NCBI RefSeq assembly: GCF_028330965.1
Contig: NZ_JAQMUB010000047.1
Span: forward strand, 1 to 36,229
Direction: 5' to 3'
Source: Oscillatoria sp. CS-180
GTDB lineage: Bacteria > Cyanobacteriota > Cyanobacteriia > Phormidesmidales > Phormidesmidaceae
Length of the DNA stretch: 36,229 bases
Below are positions 9,856-17,552 of this stretch, in pieces; within the stretch, counting starts at the first letter, position 1, and the number at the start of each line of letters is the position of its first letter. Below the pieces are notes generated by a model. That model saw only the letters and a program-made list of their open reading frames with translations. It ran no database searches and was not told where the DNA came from. A program made the position numbers and the translations under genes.

Positions 9856-9917
9856 AGTAAATCTCCCTCTTGCGATAGAAAAGCTTCATGTTTCTTAACA
9901 TGCCATATCTTTCGCAA

Positions 9918-10805
9918 TTAAGCAGCCTTTTCCTGAGTCTCTTTGAGCAGTGGAAAACCTAATGTTTCTCGCTGTTCCAAATACAACTGTGCAACTTTTC
10001 GGGCTAGTCCTCGGACCTGGCGAATGTATCGGGTTCGTTCTGTCACTGAGATAACGCCTCGCGCATCCAACAAATTGAAGGTGTGAGAACACTTCAGCAC
10101 ATAGTCATAGCTCGGCAGTACTAGCCCCTTGTTCATCAGCTGCTCTGCTTCTTTTTGGTAGAGGGTAAACAGCGTGAAGAGTAGCTCAGGATCAGATTCA
10201 TCAAAGTTGTATTTGGAATGCTCAATTTCCCCCTGCATGTGGATGTCGCCATAGGTCAAATCGTCGTTCCACTGAATTTTTGCGATCGCATCCACTTCTT
10301 GCAGATACATTGTGAGGCGCTCTAGACCATAGGTCAGCTCAATCGAAACGGGACGACAGTCAATCCCGCCACATTGCTGAAAATAGGTAAATTGAGTGAT
10401 TTCCATACCGTCAAGCCAAACTTCCCAGCCCACACCCCAGGCTCCGACCGCTGCATCTTCCCAGTTGTCTTCCACAAAACGGATATCGTGGTCCTCTGGC
10501 TTGATGCCGAGTGCCCGCAACGAATCTAAATAGGTGTCCTGAATAGTACTAGGGGAAGGCTTAATTAGAACTTGATACTGGTAGTAGTGCTGATAACGAT
10601 TGGGATTTTCTCCATAACGACCATCAGCTGGACGACGACAAGGCTCAACATAAGCCACTGACCAAGGCTCAGGTCCTATCGCTCTCAAAAACGTATGAGG
10701 ACTCTTCGTTCCAGCGCCCTTTTCGGTATCGTAGGGCTGCACAATGACACATCCCTGCTCACTCCAAAAGTTGTGCAAGGTTGCGATAACCGATTGAAAA
10801 TTCAC
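9918..10805 (-). CDS. glyQ: Glycyl-tRNA synthetase alpha subunit
   Basis: GlyQ is the catalytic alpha chain of the bacterial alpha2-beta2 class II glycyl-tRNA synthetase, which activates glycine and charges tRNA(Gly). The 295-residue length is normal. Family blocks are clear: the N-terminal [24 protein letters not shown], the [15 protein letters not shown] segment, [23 protein letters not shown], the [24 protein letters not shown] block and [12 protein letters not shown]. The start is GTG at 10803-10805, with GAGGAAG about eight bases upstream. The beta-subunit gene glyS is not adjacent, as is usual in cyanobacteria. Confidence 0.97.
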   Translation of the reverse strand: MNFQSVIATLHNFWSEQGCVIVQPYDTEKGAGTKSPHTFLRAIGPEPWSVAYVEPCRRPADGRYGENPNRYQHYYQYQVLIKPSPSTIQDTYLDSLRALGIKPEDHDIRFVEDNWEDAAVGAWGVGWEVWLDGMEITQFTYFQQCGGIDCRPVSIELTYGLERLTMYLQEVDAIAKIQWNDDLTYGDIHMQGEIEHSKYNFDESDPELLFTLFTLYQKEAEQLMNKGLVLPSYDYVLKCSHTFNLLDARGVISVTERTRYIRQVRGLARKVAQLYLEQRETLGFPLLKETQEKAA

Positions 10806-10903
10806 GCCAACTTCCTCTGAACCTATCCCATGTCAACACTATCGACTCTACTGCATAGTACTGAGAGAAAACTTTTCCACTGAGATTATTTCAGTCTAGA
10901 AAG

Positions 10904-11242
10904 TTAAGTTTTATATGAAATCAAGGAATTTGAAGAAGTAGCCTCTAGACCAGAATCCTGCTGAATTTCTTGTCGCCCCAATTCGCGAAAAGCCGATAGA
11001 AGCACCTTCACAGACATCTGTACAAACAACTCAAATGTTGGGACATCGGGAAACTGTTGCTGAGCTGAGTATTTTTTCTTGGTGCAGATTAAGGCATTCT
11101 ATGTAATGTACGGTCTGTTGAGGGCGTGTAGTGCAGTTCTAACGTTTGGAGCAGTAATGACAACCCTCGATGAGTTGGGAAGGATACACAGAGTTCCAGG
11201 ACACTACCGCAGACCGGCCCAAAAGTTTCGGTGAATTAACAT
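10904..11242 (-). pseudogene. Possible decayed gene, frame broken by two amber codons
   Basis: From an ATG at 11240-11242 one minus-strand frame runs 113 codons to TAA at 10904-10906, interrupted only by TAG at 11204-11206 and at 11099-11101. The segments look protein-like: MLIHRNFWAGLR, then RVVITAPNVRTALHALN, then KYSAQQQFPDVPTFELFVQM and KVLLSAFRELGRQEIQQ. The last open stretch alone is 64 codons with only an internal ATG. I cannot assign a family. It may be a pseudogene, chance coding, or a short real gene starting at the internal ATG. It lies immediately upstream of glyQ. Confidence 0.3.
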
Positions 11243-11289
11243 TCAGGCGTGTGGGGACTGGTTCTTATGGTGAAGATTCGTCCAATTAA
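11170..11289 (+). CDS. Possible 39-residue small protein
   Basis: A plus-strand ATG ORF encodes 39 residues with protein-like composition (starts MSWEGYTEFQ, includes SFGELTFRRVGTGSYGEDS). The nearest GGAG is 19 bases upstream, too far for a good site. That GGAG fits better an out-of-frame ATG at 11157. The ORF overlaps the interrupted minus-strand frame, so at most one is likely to be real. A strong plus-strand terminator follows 350 bases downstream. I do not recognise the family. Confidence 0.25.
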   Translation: MSWEGYTEFQDTTADRPKSFGELTFRRVGTGSYGEDSSN

Positions 11290-11638
11290 ACAAATGGCTA
11301 ACGGCAGAATCTTTTCTAGCTTTCGCTGTCGTCGTACCGTTAACCGCAATGTCCAAAGCATCACCTCCGAACAAAATAAAACCATAATGGATGGTGCGCG
11401 AATATTAACCCACAATGCTCATCGGAAATGGCGCAGTGGTGTTTGGCAAGTCCAGAGATAACGATTGCATCTACTGCTATTGAGAACACTAGAATCCCTA
11501 TCAAACCGGAGCTTGCCTCTACCGGCTCTTTTGACTGTAGGTATGCTTCATCAAACCTTCGTAGGATGATTTTTCCAGGCTATCCGGATAGGGACATGGC
11601 TAGGGCGAACAGTTGAATGGTAGATGCACCCTGATAGC

Positions 11639-11669
11639 AATCCCCGGCCAACAGGTCGGGGATTTTTTT
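11639..11669 (+). terminator. Strong rho-independent terminator
   Basis: On the plus strand AATCCCCG pairs with CGGGGATT around a ten-base loop, followed by an uninterrupted T-run of eight. No clear plus-strand gene ends here, so it must terminate an unrecognised transcript starting somewhere in 10806-11600. The T-run makes plus-strand function much more likely than minus. Confidence 0.75.
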
Positions 11670-11745
11670 TGGATTTTTAGCCTTAAATTCAGTCCATAGC
11701 TAAGTCCTAGAGAATTTGCTGGTCTCTCGTCTTTGTGAATGTGAA

Positions 11746-12588
11746 CTAGTCGTCAGAACCGCCTGCTTCTGCATCAGAAGATGGTTTCTCGACCTGAGCC
11801 TCTTCAGAGCCTTCCGGCGTGGAAGCTACCTTCTCAGCCGAATCCACAGCAGGTACTACTTCGGTAGACTCCTGCGGGGCAGATTCTGCCCCGTCAGAAG
11901 TTTTCACAGGGGTCGCAGACTCAAGTTCAGCAGCAGATTCTGCAGCAACTGGATGCTCTTCAGCGCCAGTCGTAGGGGAATTAGTCGTCGAAGGCTCTTC
12001 GACAGGTTCTACAGCAGAGGGAGCTTCGGTAGACGGAATATCTGTGGTGAGAGTCGGTTCAGCAGGCGGCATCTCCGCAGCAGAAGTTTGAGCAGACTCC
12101 CCAGCGGTCATCTCAGCAGGAACTTCAGGGGCAGCCGAAGTCTCGACAGCAGGTGATTCAGGCGAGGGCTGGATCTCGGGTTGTGCTTCGGAGGATGTCG
12201 TCGCTACTGGTTCTGCAACAGGATCCTCAGCCGCTGGTTCTACAGCAGGAGCCTCTGGCTCAGTTGACGGTTCAGCAGGTGCAGCTGCCTCAACCGTCGG
12301 TTCTAGGGTAGGAGTCTCTTCAACTGCTGCTTCAGGTTCCTGAGGTTCAGGTTCAGGCTCTTCCGTTTTTGCTTTGGGCTTAGGTCCTCGCATTAACGCA
12401 GGTGGAACAGCGGGCTTCCTTTCTTCACGATCGCGACGCCCCTTTCCACGTTTGCCCTTGCGACCCTTGCCACCTCTATCACGGCGATCGCCGCCGCGCC
12501 CTTCGCGATCGCCGCCTTCGCGATTGCTGCCGCCTTCGCTAGCCTGACGGGCTGCTCTTTCAGACTTCTTGATGGGACGCTCAACCAT
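11746..12588 (-). CDS. Bipartite low-complexity protein: basic RG-rich head, acidic tail
   Basis: A 280-residue protein has two opposite halves. Residues 1-60 are strongly basic and rich in Arg, Gly and Lys (many RGG/RDR-type repeats). A short linker, KPAVPPALMRGPKPKAK, follows at about 58-74. The remaining 205 residues are almost only Glu, Pro, Ala, Ser, Thr and Val, with no predicted globular domain. There is no signal peptide. The N-terminal part resembles a short conserved cyanobacterial hypothetical protein (from memory), with the acidic tail as an extension. RGG-type regions elsewhere bind RNA; nucleic-acid binding here is inference. The ATG at 12586-12588 is the natural start. Function unknown. 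Confidence 0.7.
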   Translation of the reverse strand: MVERPIKKSERAARQASEGGSNREGGDREGRGGDRRDRGGKGRKGKRGKGRRDREERKPAVPPALMRGPKPKAKTEEPEPEPQEPEAAVEETPTLEPTVEAAAPAEPSTEPEAPAVEPAAEDPVAEPVATTSSEAQPEIQPSPESPAVETSAAPEVPAEMTAGESAQTSAAEMPPAEPTLTTDIPSTEAPSAVEPVEEPSTTNSPTTGAEEHPVAAESAAELESATPVKTSDGAESAPQESTEVVPAVDSAEKVASTPEGSEEAQVEKPSSDAEAGGSDD

Positions 12589-13019
12589 AGCTCAAGATTT
12601 CTTAACACCAAAACGATACTACCTTGAAAGGAGACATTACCTGTGTTGGCTGAAACGCCAAGCTCTTGAAAGTTTTCAGCAATCCTTCAGGTCCAGCTGT
12701 TTTAGCAGAACAATAAGCCCGAACAAGTTTCCTGAATTCTTTATCTCGTTCGTGTATATGTCCAATGACCGAAGTCATTCAAACCTCTAAGGCATACAAC
12801 AATAAAAGTGAACGGCTGAAGGCTAACGCTTTGAGATGAATTTCTTGAACTTTTAGTCATAAGTTCATAGGACTTTCTTGATACTTGTTTTTACAACAGC
12901 CATCGTTAGGGAAGTCTTTGATTAGCCTGTAGCTTCAAGACTGGTATTTTTCGCAAAATTCAGTCTTAGCGTACATGCGCTACAACAGAGACAGTGCTTC
13001 AGCTAGCTGTCTAAAGGAA

Positions 13020-13035
13020 TACAAAGCGCTTTGTA
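13020..13035. repeat. Perfect 16-bp palindrome TACAAAGC-GCTTTGTA
   Basis: The sequence reads identically on both strands, centred between 13027 and 13028, about 195 bases upstream of the DUF1815 start. A zero-spacer palindrome of this length suits a homodimeric regulator or a cruciform, but no regulator can be named. Confidence 0.5.
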
Positions 13036-13194
13036 CATCGAGGCTATTGTGAGGGGCGTTTAAATGCGGAATCCCTTCTGCATTGGGTGCTTCAAAGAGC
13101 CAAAGTTCGGTTTATGTAAGTAATCCTTGAGCTGATTAGGTTCAACGAACAGGTTTGCTTATCTCATTTGTTAAGACAATCTAAAGATTCGTGG

Positions 13195-13211
13195 TTAGAA
13201 TATATTTCTAA
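13195..13211 (+). promoter_or_regulatory. Inverted repeat in the DUF1815 leader
   Basis: TTAGAA (13195-13200) and TTCTAA (13206-13211) flank TATAT, seven bases before the GGAGG site (13218-13222) of the DUF1815 gene. It may be an operator overlapping the promoter or a short 5' hairpin. Confidence 0.4.
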
Positions 13212-13228
13212 GAGTGTGGAGGTAGGCC

Positions 13229-13570
13229 ATGTTTGTCCGGTTGGCAGAGCAGCATAGAAGCTTTGTACAGGATCTGGTTATGAACTTGAAGGCTTTAGCA
13301 ATTGTCCTCGAAAACAGAGGATACCTTGCTTCGTGCTATACCTGCGGCGGACAAATGAACAGCGCATCCTTCATGGTTAGCCTTGGTGATAATCATCTTA
13401 TCCGTTTTTTGGTCTCTGACTACGGCATCACTTGGACAGAAATGCGAGATGATCGCGAGCTGATGAAGTTGGAAGGGGCCGAGGCGATTAATCAGCTTCA
13501 GGAATTAGCTGACCTAGTGAAATTTGGTGTTAAGCCCTCTGATTGCAAACCAGCAATGGTTTCAAAGTAG
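13229..13570 (+). CDS. DUF1815 family protein
   Basis: This is a small cytosolic protein confined to cyanobacteria, of unknown function. The 113-residue sequence carries the highly conserved family blocks FVQDLVMNLKALAIVLENRG, YLASCYTCGGQMNSASFMVS and HLIRFLVSDYGITWTEMRDD. Two cysteines in a CYTCGG motif (Cys36 and Cys39) could bind a metal or form a redox pair, but this is inference. The ATG is well supported by GGAGG about six bases upstream. It appears monocistronic, with its own leader containing an inverted repeat. Confidence 0.9.
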   Translation: MFVRLAEQHRSFVQDLVMNLKALAIVLENRGYLASCYTCGGQMNSASFMVSLGDNHLIRFLVSDYGITWTEMRDDRELMKLEGAEAINQLQELADLVKFGVKPSDCKPAMVSK

Positions 13571-13946
13571 AACTCGCAACGTGCCCAGACTGGGGTAGTG
13601 ATCCCCATAGATTGGTGTTGCACAAAACACCACCTAACCTGCGTCAGGACTTTCGTTGAATCCCTGCGTCAACCCACTGAATTCTTAGGGTTGCTCCGAA
13701 TTGCTCATTTGGGTTTGACAATCTCGGTACTTAAGATGTTATGCCGGCCAACATGCCTGAAAAGGGGTTGTAGCTGATCGGCGATCAGCCCACCGCATAT
13801 GAGGTGCTTCGATTCGGCAAGAATAGAGACTCGATTATCCTTTTGCTTTCTGACACGCACTTCTAGGCCGCAAAGTGTTCTAGACTATGGAGCTTTTGAA
13901 AGGCTGTTGTTTCAATGGAAAAGACGATATTCGCCCTTAAGAACAC
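13571..13946. other. Intergenic region with hairpins and a doubtful minus-strand ORF
   Basis: The 376 bases between DUF1815 and the HIT gene contain a hairpin GGTGTT/AACACC near 13613-13632 and a perfect GCTGATC-GGC-GATCAGC hairpin (13773-13789). Either could end the DUF1815 transcript, but neither has a T-run. On the minus strand 13705-13860 is a 51-codon GTG frame that looks protein-like (SILAESKHLICGGLIADQLQ) and has no recognisable ribosome site. I treat it as a possible remnant. Confidence 0.4.
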
Positions 13947-14387
13947 ATGGAAAACTGTCCTTTCTGTAGCATCGTTAAAGGCACGGGCGACGTCAGTCTA
14001 GTTTTTGAAGACACTTGGACGATGGCCTTTATCCCGCTACAGCCTATCTATGCAGGTGCTTGCATTGTTATTCCTAAGCCCCACATTGACCATTTCACAG
14101 ATATTCCAGACGAACTCGCAGCAAAGGTGATGATCACGGCCCAACGAGTCGGGCGTAAGATTCGCGAAGTGTATAAGCCATTGCGCGTAGGCATGGTCGT
14201 CCACGGGTTTGGGGTACATCATGCTCATTTGAACTTGATTCCCCAATATGATCCCCTCGATATCACCTACAAGCATCTAGCCTACATTGAGGCAGGGGAG
14301 GTCAAGTTTGCACCGAAAGAATTGCCGACTCCCAGCCGAGCTGAGCTAGATGAGATGGCGCGATCGCTACGAATTGAGCATGGGTAA
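13947..14387 (+). CDS. HIT-family protein with altered His triad
   Basis: This belongs to the histidine triad superfamily of nucleotide hydrolases and transferases. It is 146 residues, a usual length. The N-terminal CPFC (Cys4, Cys7) followed by a VFEDTWTMAFIPLQPIYAGACIVIPKPH block is typical. The triad region reads GVHHAHLNLIP: by alignment to HxHxH, His92 and the nucleophilic His94 are present, but the third position is Asn96. GalT-like relatives have Gln there, so chemistry may persist with different specificity. It has an ATG start with a weak ribosome site and appears to be transcribed alone. Substrate unknown. Confidence 0.85.
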   Translation: MENCPFCSIVKGTGDVSLVFEDTWTMAFIPLQPIYAGACIVIPKPHIDHFTDIPDELAAKVMITAQRVGRKIREVYKPLRVGMVVHGFGVHHAHLNLIPQYDPLDITYKHLAYIEAGEVKFAPKELPTPSRAELDEMARSLRIEHG

Positions 14388-14687
14388 AGAGGGATAATGC
14401 CCAACTGTCGTCCCAAAAACTGATAGCGGCACGCATTTGAGTCAAGCACACCCCATTCCCTATTCCCTGCCCCCTCAAGACACTGAGATGTACTCAACCA
14501 AGCTGCACAGGGCGATGAGACTTACGCCAGCAGGTTATTCAAACACCTAGGGCTAGGCGTGAGATAGCAAGGCCCACCGATGCTCACTAACCTGTCAATA
14601 TTTTGCGTAAGTCCCAATGGGATCAACAAGAAGTCAACTTAGGCAATACCCCGCCACGTCTCCGAGAAAATTTAAGGACTGCAAGCG
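14388..14687. other. Convergent intergenic region
   Basis: About 300 bases lie between the convergent HIT and TPR genes. I see no gene, RNA or clear terminator in it. Confidence 0.5.
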
Positions 14688-15638
14688 CTAGCTACCATAT
14701 TGAGCGTCAGCCCTTTCCTTACAGACACTTCGCTCTTCGCCGGTTGCCCGACACTGTTCAAGAGCAATCTGACGATTCGTTGATGCTGGCAACTGGTCTG
14801 CATAAGTCAGCGCTTCATTGAAGAAGTCCAGGCTTTCCTCATCTCTGTCTAAACGGCGTAGAATTTGCGCCTTGAGGTACAGCAAATCAGGGTTTTGAGG
14901 AGCTGCTTCCAGAGCCACCTCAACGGCCTCTAGGGCCTCAGGATTGCGATCTAGGTCCCGATAGCCCAAAGCAATGCCGCGATAAGCCACATAGGTCGGA
15001 TAACCATAGGACTTGAGCTGGTCGATCGCCGTCTCAGGATTTGCAAACGGCAAGTTGACCGCTAGCAACAAATCCATATATCCCTTTAGCAAACTCAGTT
15101 CAGGATCTTGAGGATCGATGGCCTCAGCCGCATCCATACGATCAAAGACCTGCTGCAGCATTCCTAATGCTCTGGGCGTTCCTTGAGCGATTCCATCGGT
15201 CTGAAGGATGTAGGCTCCCCTTAAAAAGATACCCACTGCTTCATAGAGGTTACTCCGCAAAGGATCACGTCCAGCTAGCTCAGCGGCGGTTTCCTCTGTT
15301 AAGCTGGCTTTCGTTCGTAGAGCGCTCCAATCTTCGTCTAGATAGGCAAAAGCAGCCCCCAAAGCATGAAAAAGAGGATCGTCCTCAGCGTTGGCATCAG
15401 CCTCTTCTAGATATTCGCGAGCTTGGGCATAATTGCCATCGCGGAACATGGCGTAGAAAACCTGCTCACTCGTCTCACTGATATTATGAGGATCCTCCAC
15501 CCGAAATGGATCACCCGCTAGTGCAGGACGAATGAGCGGCAGCAGGGTGAGCCCCATGCCCACAAGCAGACAAACAATGCGGCGAAAAATTTTGTGGACA
15601 AAAATGTTTTGAATTAGAGCTGTTGCAAGGTTTGCCAT
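14688..15638 (-). CDS. Sll0314/Alr1548-type TPR protein, exported
   Basis: This is a periplasmic or lumenal TPR-repeat protein of a cyanobacterial family of unknown function, 316 residues. I chose ATG at 15636-15638, with AGGA five bases upstream. The longer ORF start 14 codons earlier would put polar residues before the signal. The N-terminus is a signal peptide (KIFRRIVCLLVGMGLTLLPL, cleavage after ALA). TPR-like helices follow: FYAMFRDGNYAQAREYLEEA, a central YEAVGIFLRGAYILQTDGIA, and C-terminal TPRs around NPEALEAVEVALEAAPQNPD and EESLDFFNEALTYAD. It would serve as a protein-interaction scaffold. It is transcribed divergently from the ABC ATPase gene. Confidence 0.8.
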   Translation of the reverse strand: MANLATALIQNIFVHKIFRRIVCLLVGMGLTLLPLIRPALAGDPFRVEDPHNISETSEQVFYAMFRDGNYAQAREYLEEADANAEDDPLFHALGAAFAYLDEDWSALRTKASLTEETAAELAGRDPLRSNLYEAVGIFLRGAYILQTDGIAQGTPRALGMLQQVFDRMDAAEAIDPQDPELSLLKGYMDLLLAVNLPFANPETAIDQLKSYGYPTYVAYRGIALGYRDLDRNPEALEAVEVALEAAPQNPDLLYLKAQILRRLDRDEESLDFFNEALTYADQLPASTNRQIALEQCRATGEERSVCKERADAQYGS

Positions 15639-16067
15639 AAGTCCTATGAAGCGTAAATTAAGGTCTAGTTCATTAACCATGGGCAGTAAGCAGGCGCCTA
15701 CCCAACGAGAGCAGCAGATTTAACCACAGAAAAGAAAATGGGTCAAATTGCGAATCAAATGACTCAATTATCGTTTGAGTTGAGACCGCGTCAGCTTAAC
15801 CTGCCACAATGAGTCTAGTATGCTGTTTTAGAAACAAGTAACCGTCTCCATGACATTGTATTCTCGGATACATTACTCCTTTGACTCATTGGGTCAGAGA
15901 AGAGTTCCGAGCAATTGCAAAAAAGCCGAGAGTTCTCTTAGAGATCCACCTCGGGAAGAGCAGTTTCAGGAACAGTTTTGATGGTTTTACAGAATTGTGG
16001 GGCGATCGCCGACGACTTCCCACAATTCCGGGTACTTTAGGAGAAGTTCAACCGCCCTATCAACGGC
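15639..16067. promoter_or_regulatory. Divergent promoter region with an inverted repeat
   Basis: These 429 bases separate the divergent TPR (-) and ABC ATPase (+) genes and should hold both promoters. A perfect ACTCAA/TTGAGT inverted repeat (15762-15767 and 15775-15780, seven-base spacer) is the only operator-like site I see. No coding region is supported. Confidence 0.4.
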
Positions 16068-16727
16068 ATGCTCAATCTTCGCGAACTGGTTTATCATCCG
16101 GCATCAACGCCGCAACCCATCCTAAAGCCTCTTAATTTGGAACTAGGTCCCCAAGAGATGGGATTGGTGATTGGTCCAAGCGGTTCTGGTAAAACAACGC
16201 TACTGGAAATTCTGGCGGGTCTGGCCTATCCAACTGCAGGGGAAATTTGCTGGCGCGATCAGACCCTTTATCCAGAGGCTTTGAGACAATTAGCCGGGCT
16301 TGTCTTTCAGTTTCCCGAACGGCATTTTTGTGGACATAACGTTTTGGAAGAACTACGGCTGGGCCATCCTGGATTGTCTCGCGGACAGATTGTGAAGACG
16401 TTGGAATCAGTTGGTCTGGGTCACCTGTCTTTAGAGGCGGAACCTCATGCCTTGAGCGGTGGACAACAGCGTCGCCTAGCATTAGCCGTGCAGCTTATTC
16501 GTCAACCGTATCTACTTTTATTAGATGAGCCCACAGCTGGACTTGACTGGTCAATGCGGCGTCAAATAGTGAGTTTATTAAAAACGCTGAAGCAAGACTG
16601 GAGTCTGTTAGTTGTTTCTCACGATGCCAGCGAACTGGCTGAATTCGCCGACCGAGTCTGGACTCTTGACCATGGCGTTCTTGAGCCGTACCATCTGCAG
16701 CCCTCTGAAGTGACTGCTTGTCCATGA
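16068..16727 (+). CDS. EcfA/CbiO-like ABC transporter ATP-binding protein
   Basis: This is an ATPase subunit of an ABC importer. The 219 residues carry Walker A GPSGSGKT (36-43), a Q-loop in LVFQFPERHF (Gln81), signature LSGGQQRR (129-136), Walker B LLLLDEP (149-155, Glu154) and the switch His185 in VSHD. The VFQFPE wording around the Q-loop is typical of energy-coupling-factor (cobalt, vitamin) transporters, but no EcfT or S subunit is adjacent. It is on the short side for the family, because the C-terminal extension of EcfA is missing. The ATG lacks a close ribosome site; AGGAG lies about 25 bases upstream. Its TGA overlaps the rsmG ATG (ATGA), so translation is coupled. Confidence 0.85.
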   Translation: MLNLRELVYHPASTPQPILKPLNLELGPQEMGLVIGPSGSGKTTLLEILAGLAYPTAGEICWRDQTLYPEALRQLAGLVFQFPERHFCGHNVLEELRLGHPGLSRGQIVKTLESVGLGHLSLEAEPHALSGGQQRRLALAVQLIRQPYLLLLDEPTAGLDWSMRRQIVSLLKTLKQDWSLLVVSHDASELAEFADRVWTLDHGVLEPYHLQPSEVTACP

Positions 16728-17491
16728 GTGAATTTGTAATTCGTGAATTGCCCACACTGACCCATGTTTGGCAAGAGACATTGGGTTGGTGTCCCAATGA
16801 GGAGCAACAGAAAGACTTTCAAGATCTCTATGAAGGGGTCCTTAAGGGAAACCAGCAAATGAACCTGACTCGGATTACTGAGCCGTCCGAGTTTTGGGAA
16901 AAGCACCTATGGGATTCATTCAGCGGTCTTTTTCCTTGGCACATGTCCGACCTGCATCGTCCTCGTTGGGCCATTAGTGAAGCTAATCGCCGTGTCATTG
17001 ATATTGGTACAGGTGCAGGTTTTCCGGGATTGCCAGCCGCGATCGCATTTCCCCATTGGCAAATCACCCTGCTAGATTCAACTCAGAAAAAGATTCGGTT
17101 TCTGCAAGAACTGGCTCAGTCAATGGGGTTGAAAAACGTCCGGGTGATCGCAGACCGAGCGGAATTTTTAGGTCATCAACTCAGCCATCGGGAACTCTAC
17201 GATGTCGCACTGTTACGGGCAGTTGGATCGGCCTCTACCTGCGCTGAATATGCCTTACCCCTCGTTAAAGTTAACGGGATTGTCGTTCTCTATCGGGGGC
17301 AGTGGACCAGTGAAGACGCTCAAAGTTTGTCCCGAGCTGCCCAAAAACTGGGAGGAAGCCTTTTGGACGTGAAACCCTGGAAAACTCCCCTAAGCAAAGG
17401 CATCCGTCACTGCATTTACCTGCAAAAACAGTCTCCTACCCATGATGATTTCCCTCGTCCGGTCGGAATTCCTGCTAAACAACCCTTGTAG
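16724..17491 (+). CDS. rsmG: 16S rRNA (guanine-527-N7) methyltransferase
   Basis: RsmG (GidB) uses S-adenosylmethionine to methylate G527 of 16S rRNA at N7. From ATG at 16724, chosen because it forms an ATGA overlap with the ABC gene, the protein has 255 residues. The family blocks are QQMNLTRIT, FWEKHLWDSFS, the SAM-binding VIDIGTGAGFPGLPAAI (91-107) and LLDSTQKKIRFLQEL. LLRAVGSASTCAEYALPLVK follows. It is co-transcribed with the upstream ATPase, a pairing without obvious functional logic. Loss of this enzyme in bacteria gives low-level streptomycin resistance, which is family knowledge. Confidence 0.95.
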   Translation: MSEFVIRELPTLTHVWQETLGWCPNEEQQKDFQDLYEGVLKGNQQMNLTRITEPSEFWEKHLWDSFSGLFPWHMSDLHRPRWAISEANRRVIDIGTGAGFPGLPAAIAFPHWQITLLDSTQKKIRFLQELAQSMGLKNVRVIADRAEFLGHQLSHRELYDVALLRAVGSASTCAEYALPLVKVNGIVVLYRGQWTSEDAQSLSRAAQKLGGSLLDVKPWKTPLSKGIRHCIYLQKQSPTHDDFPRPVGIPAKQPL

Positions 17492-17552
17492 AGACGAAAC
17501 ATCAAAGCAGCTTGTAATCTCCAATAGCATCCGAGTGGGAGCTGGCGATGGA

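Larger units (their letters stand above)
10806..11745. other. Long region without a clear gene
   Basis: This 940-base stretch holds only weak candidates. They are a minus-strand frame broken by two TAG codons (10904-11242), a 39-codon plus-strand ORF (11170-11289), and a strong plus-strand terminator near 11640-11668. Further protein-like but interrupted minus-strand frames run up to about 11580. I see no tRNA, tmRNA or RNase P RNA signature. The side next to 10805 must carry the glyQ promoter. A decayed gene or a non-coding RNA ending at the terminator are the two readings I consider. Confidence 0.4.
12589..13228. other. Intergenic region with palindromes before DUF1815
   Basis: No gene is supported in these 640 bases between the divergent low-complexity gene (-) and DUF1815 (+). 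It holds a perfect 16-bp palindrome (13020-13035) and a perfect 6-5-6 inverted repeat (13195-13211) just before the DUF1815 ribosome site. Both promoters should lie here. Confidence 0.5.

Noticed and set aside
11207-11269. GTGSYG in the small plus-strand ORF looks like a protein-kinase glycine loop
   Set aside because: The ORF has only 39 codons and none of the other kinase motifs follow.
10806-11745. Considered tmRNA, RNase P RNA or 6S RNA for this gap
   Set aside because: None of the conserved end or core sequences of these RNAs was seen.
12393-12611. 72-codon minus-strand ORF within the low-complexity gene
   Set aside because: It is an alternative frame of the RG-rich head; the main frame has the better start and length.
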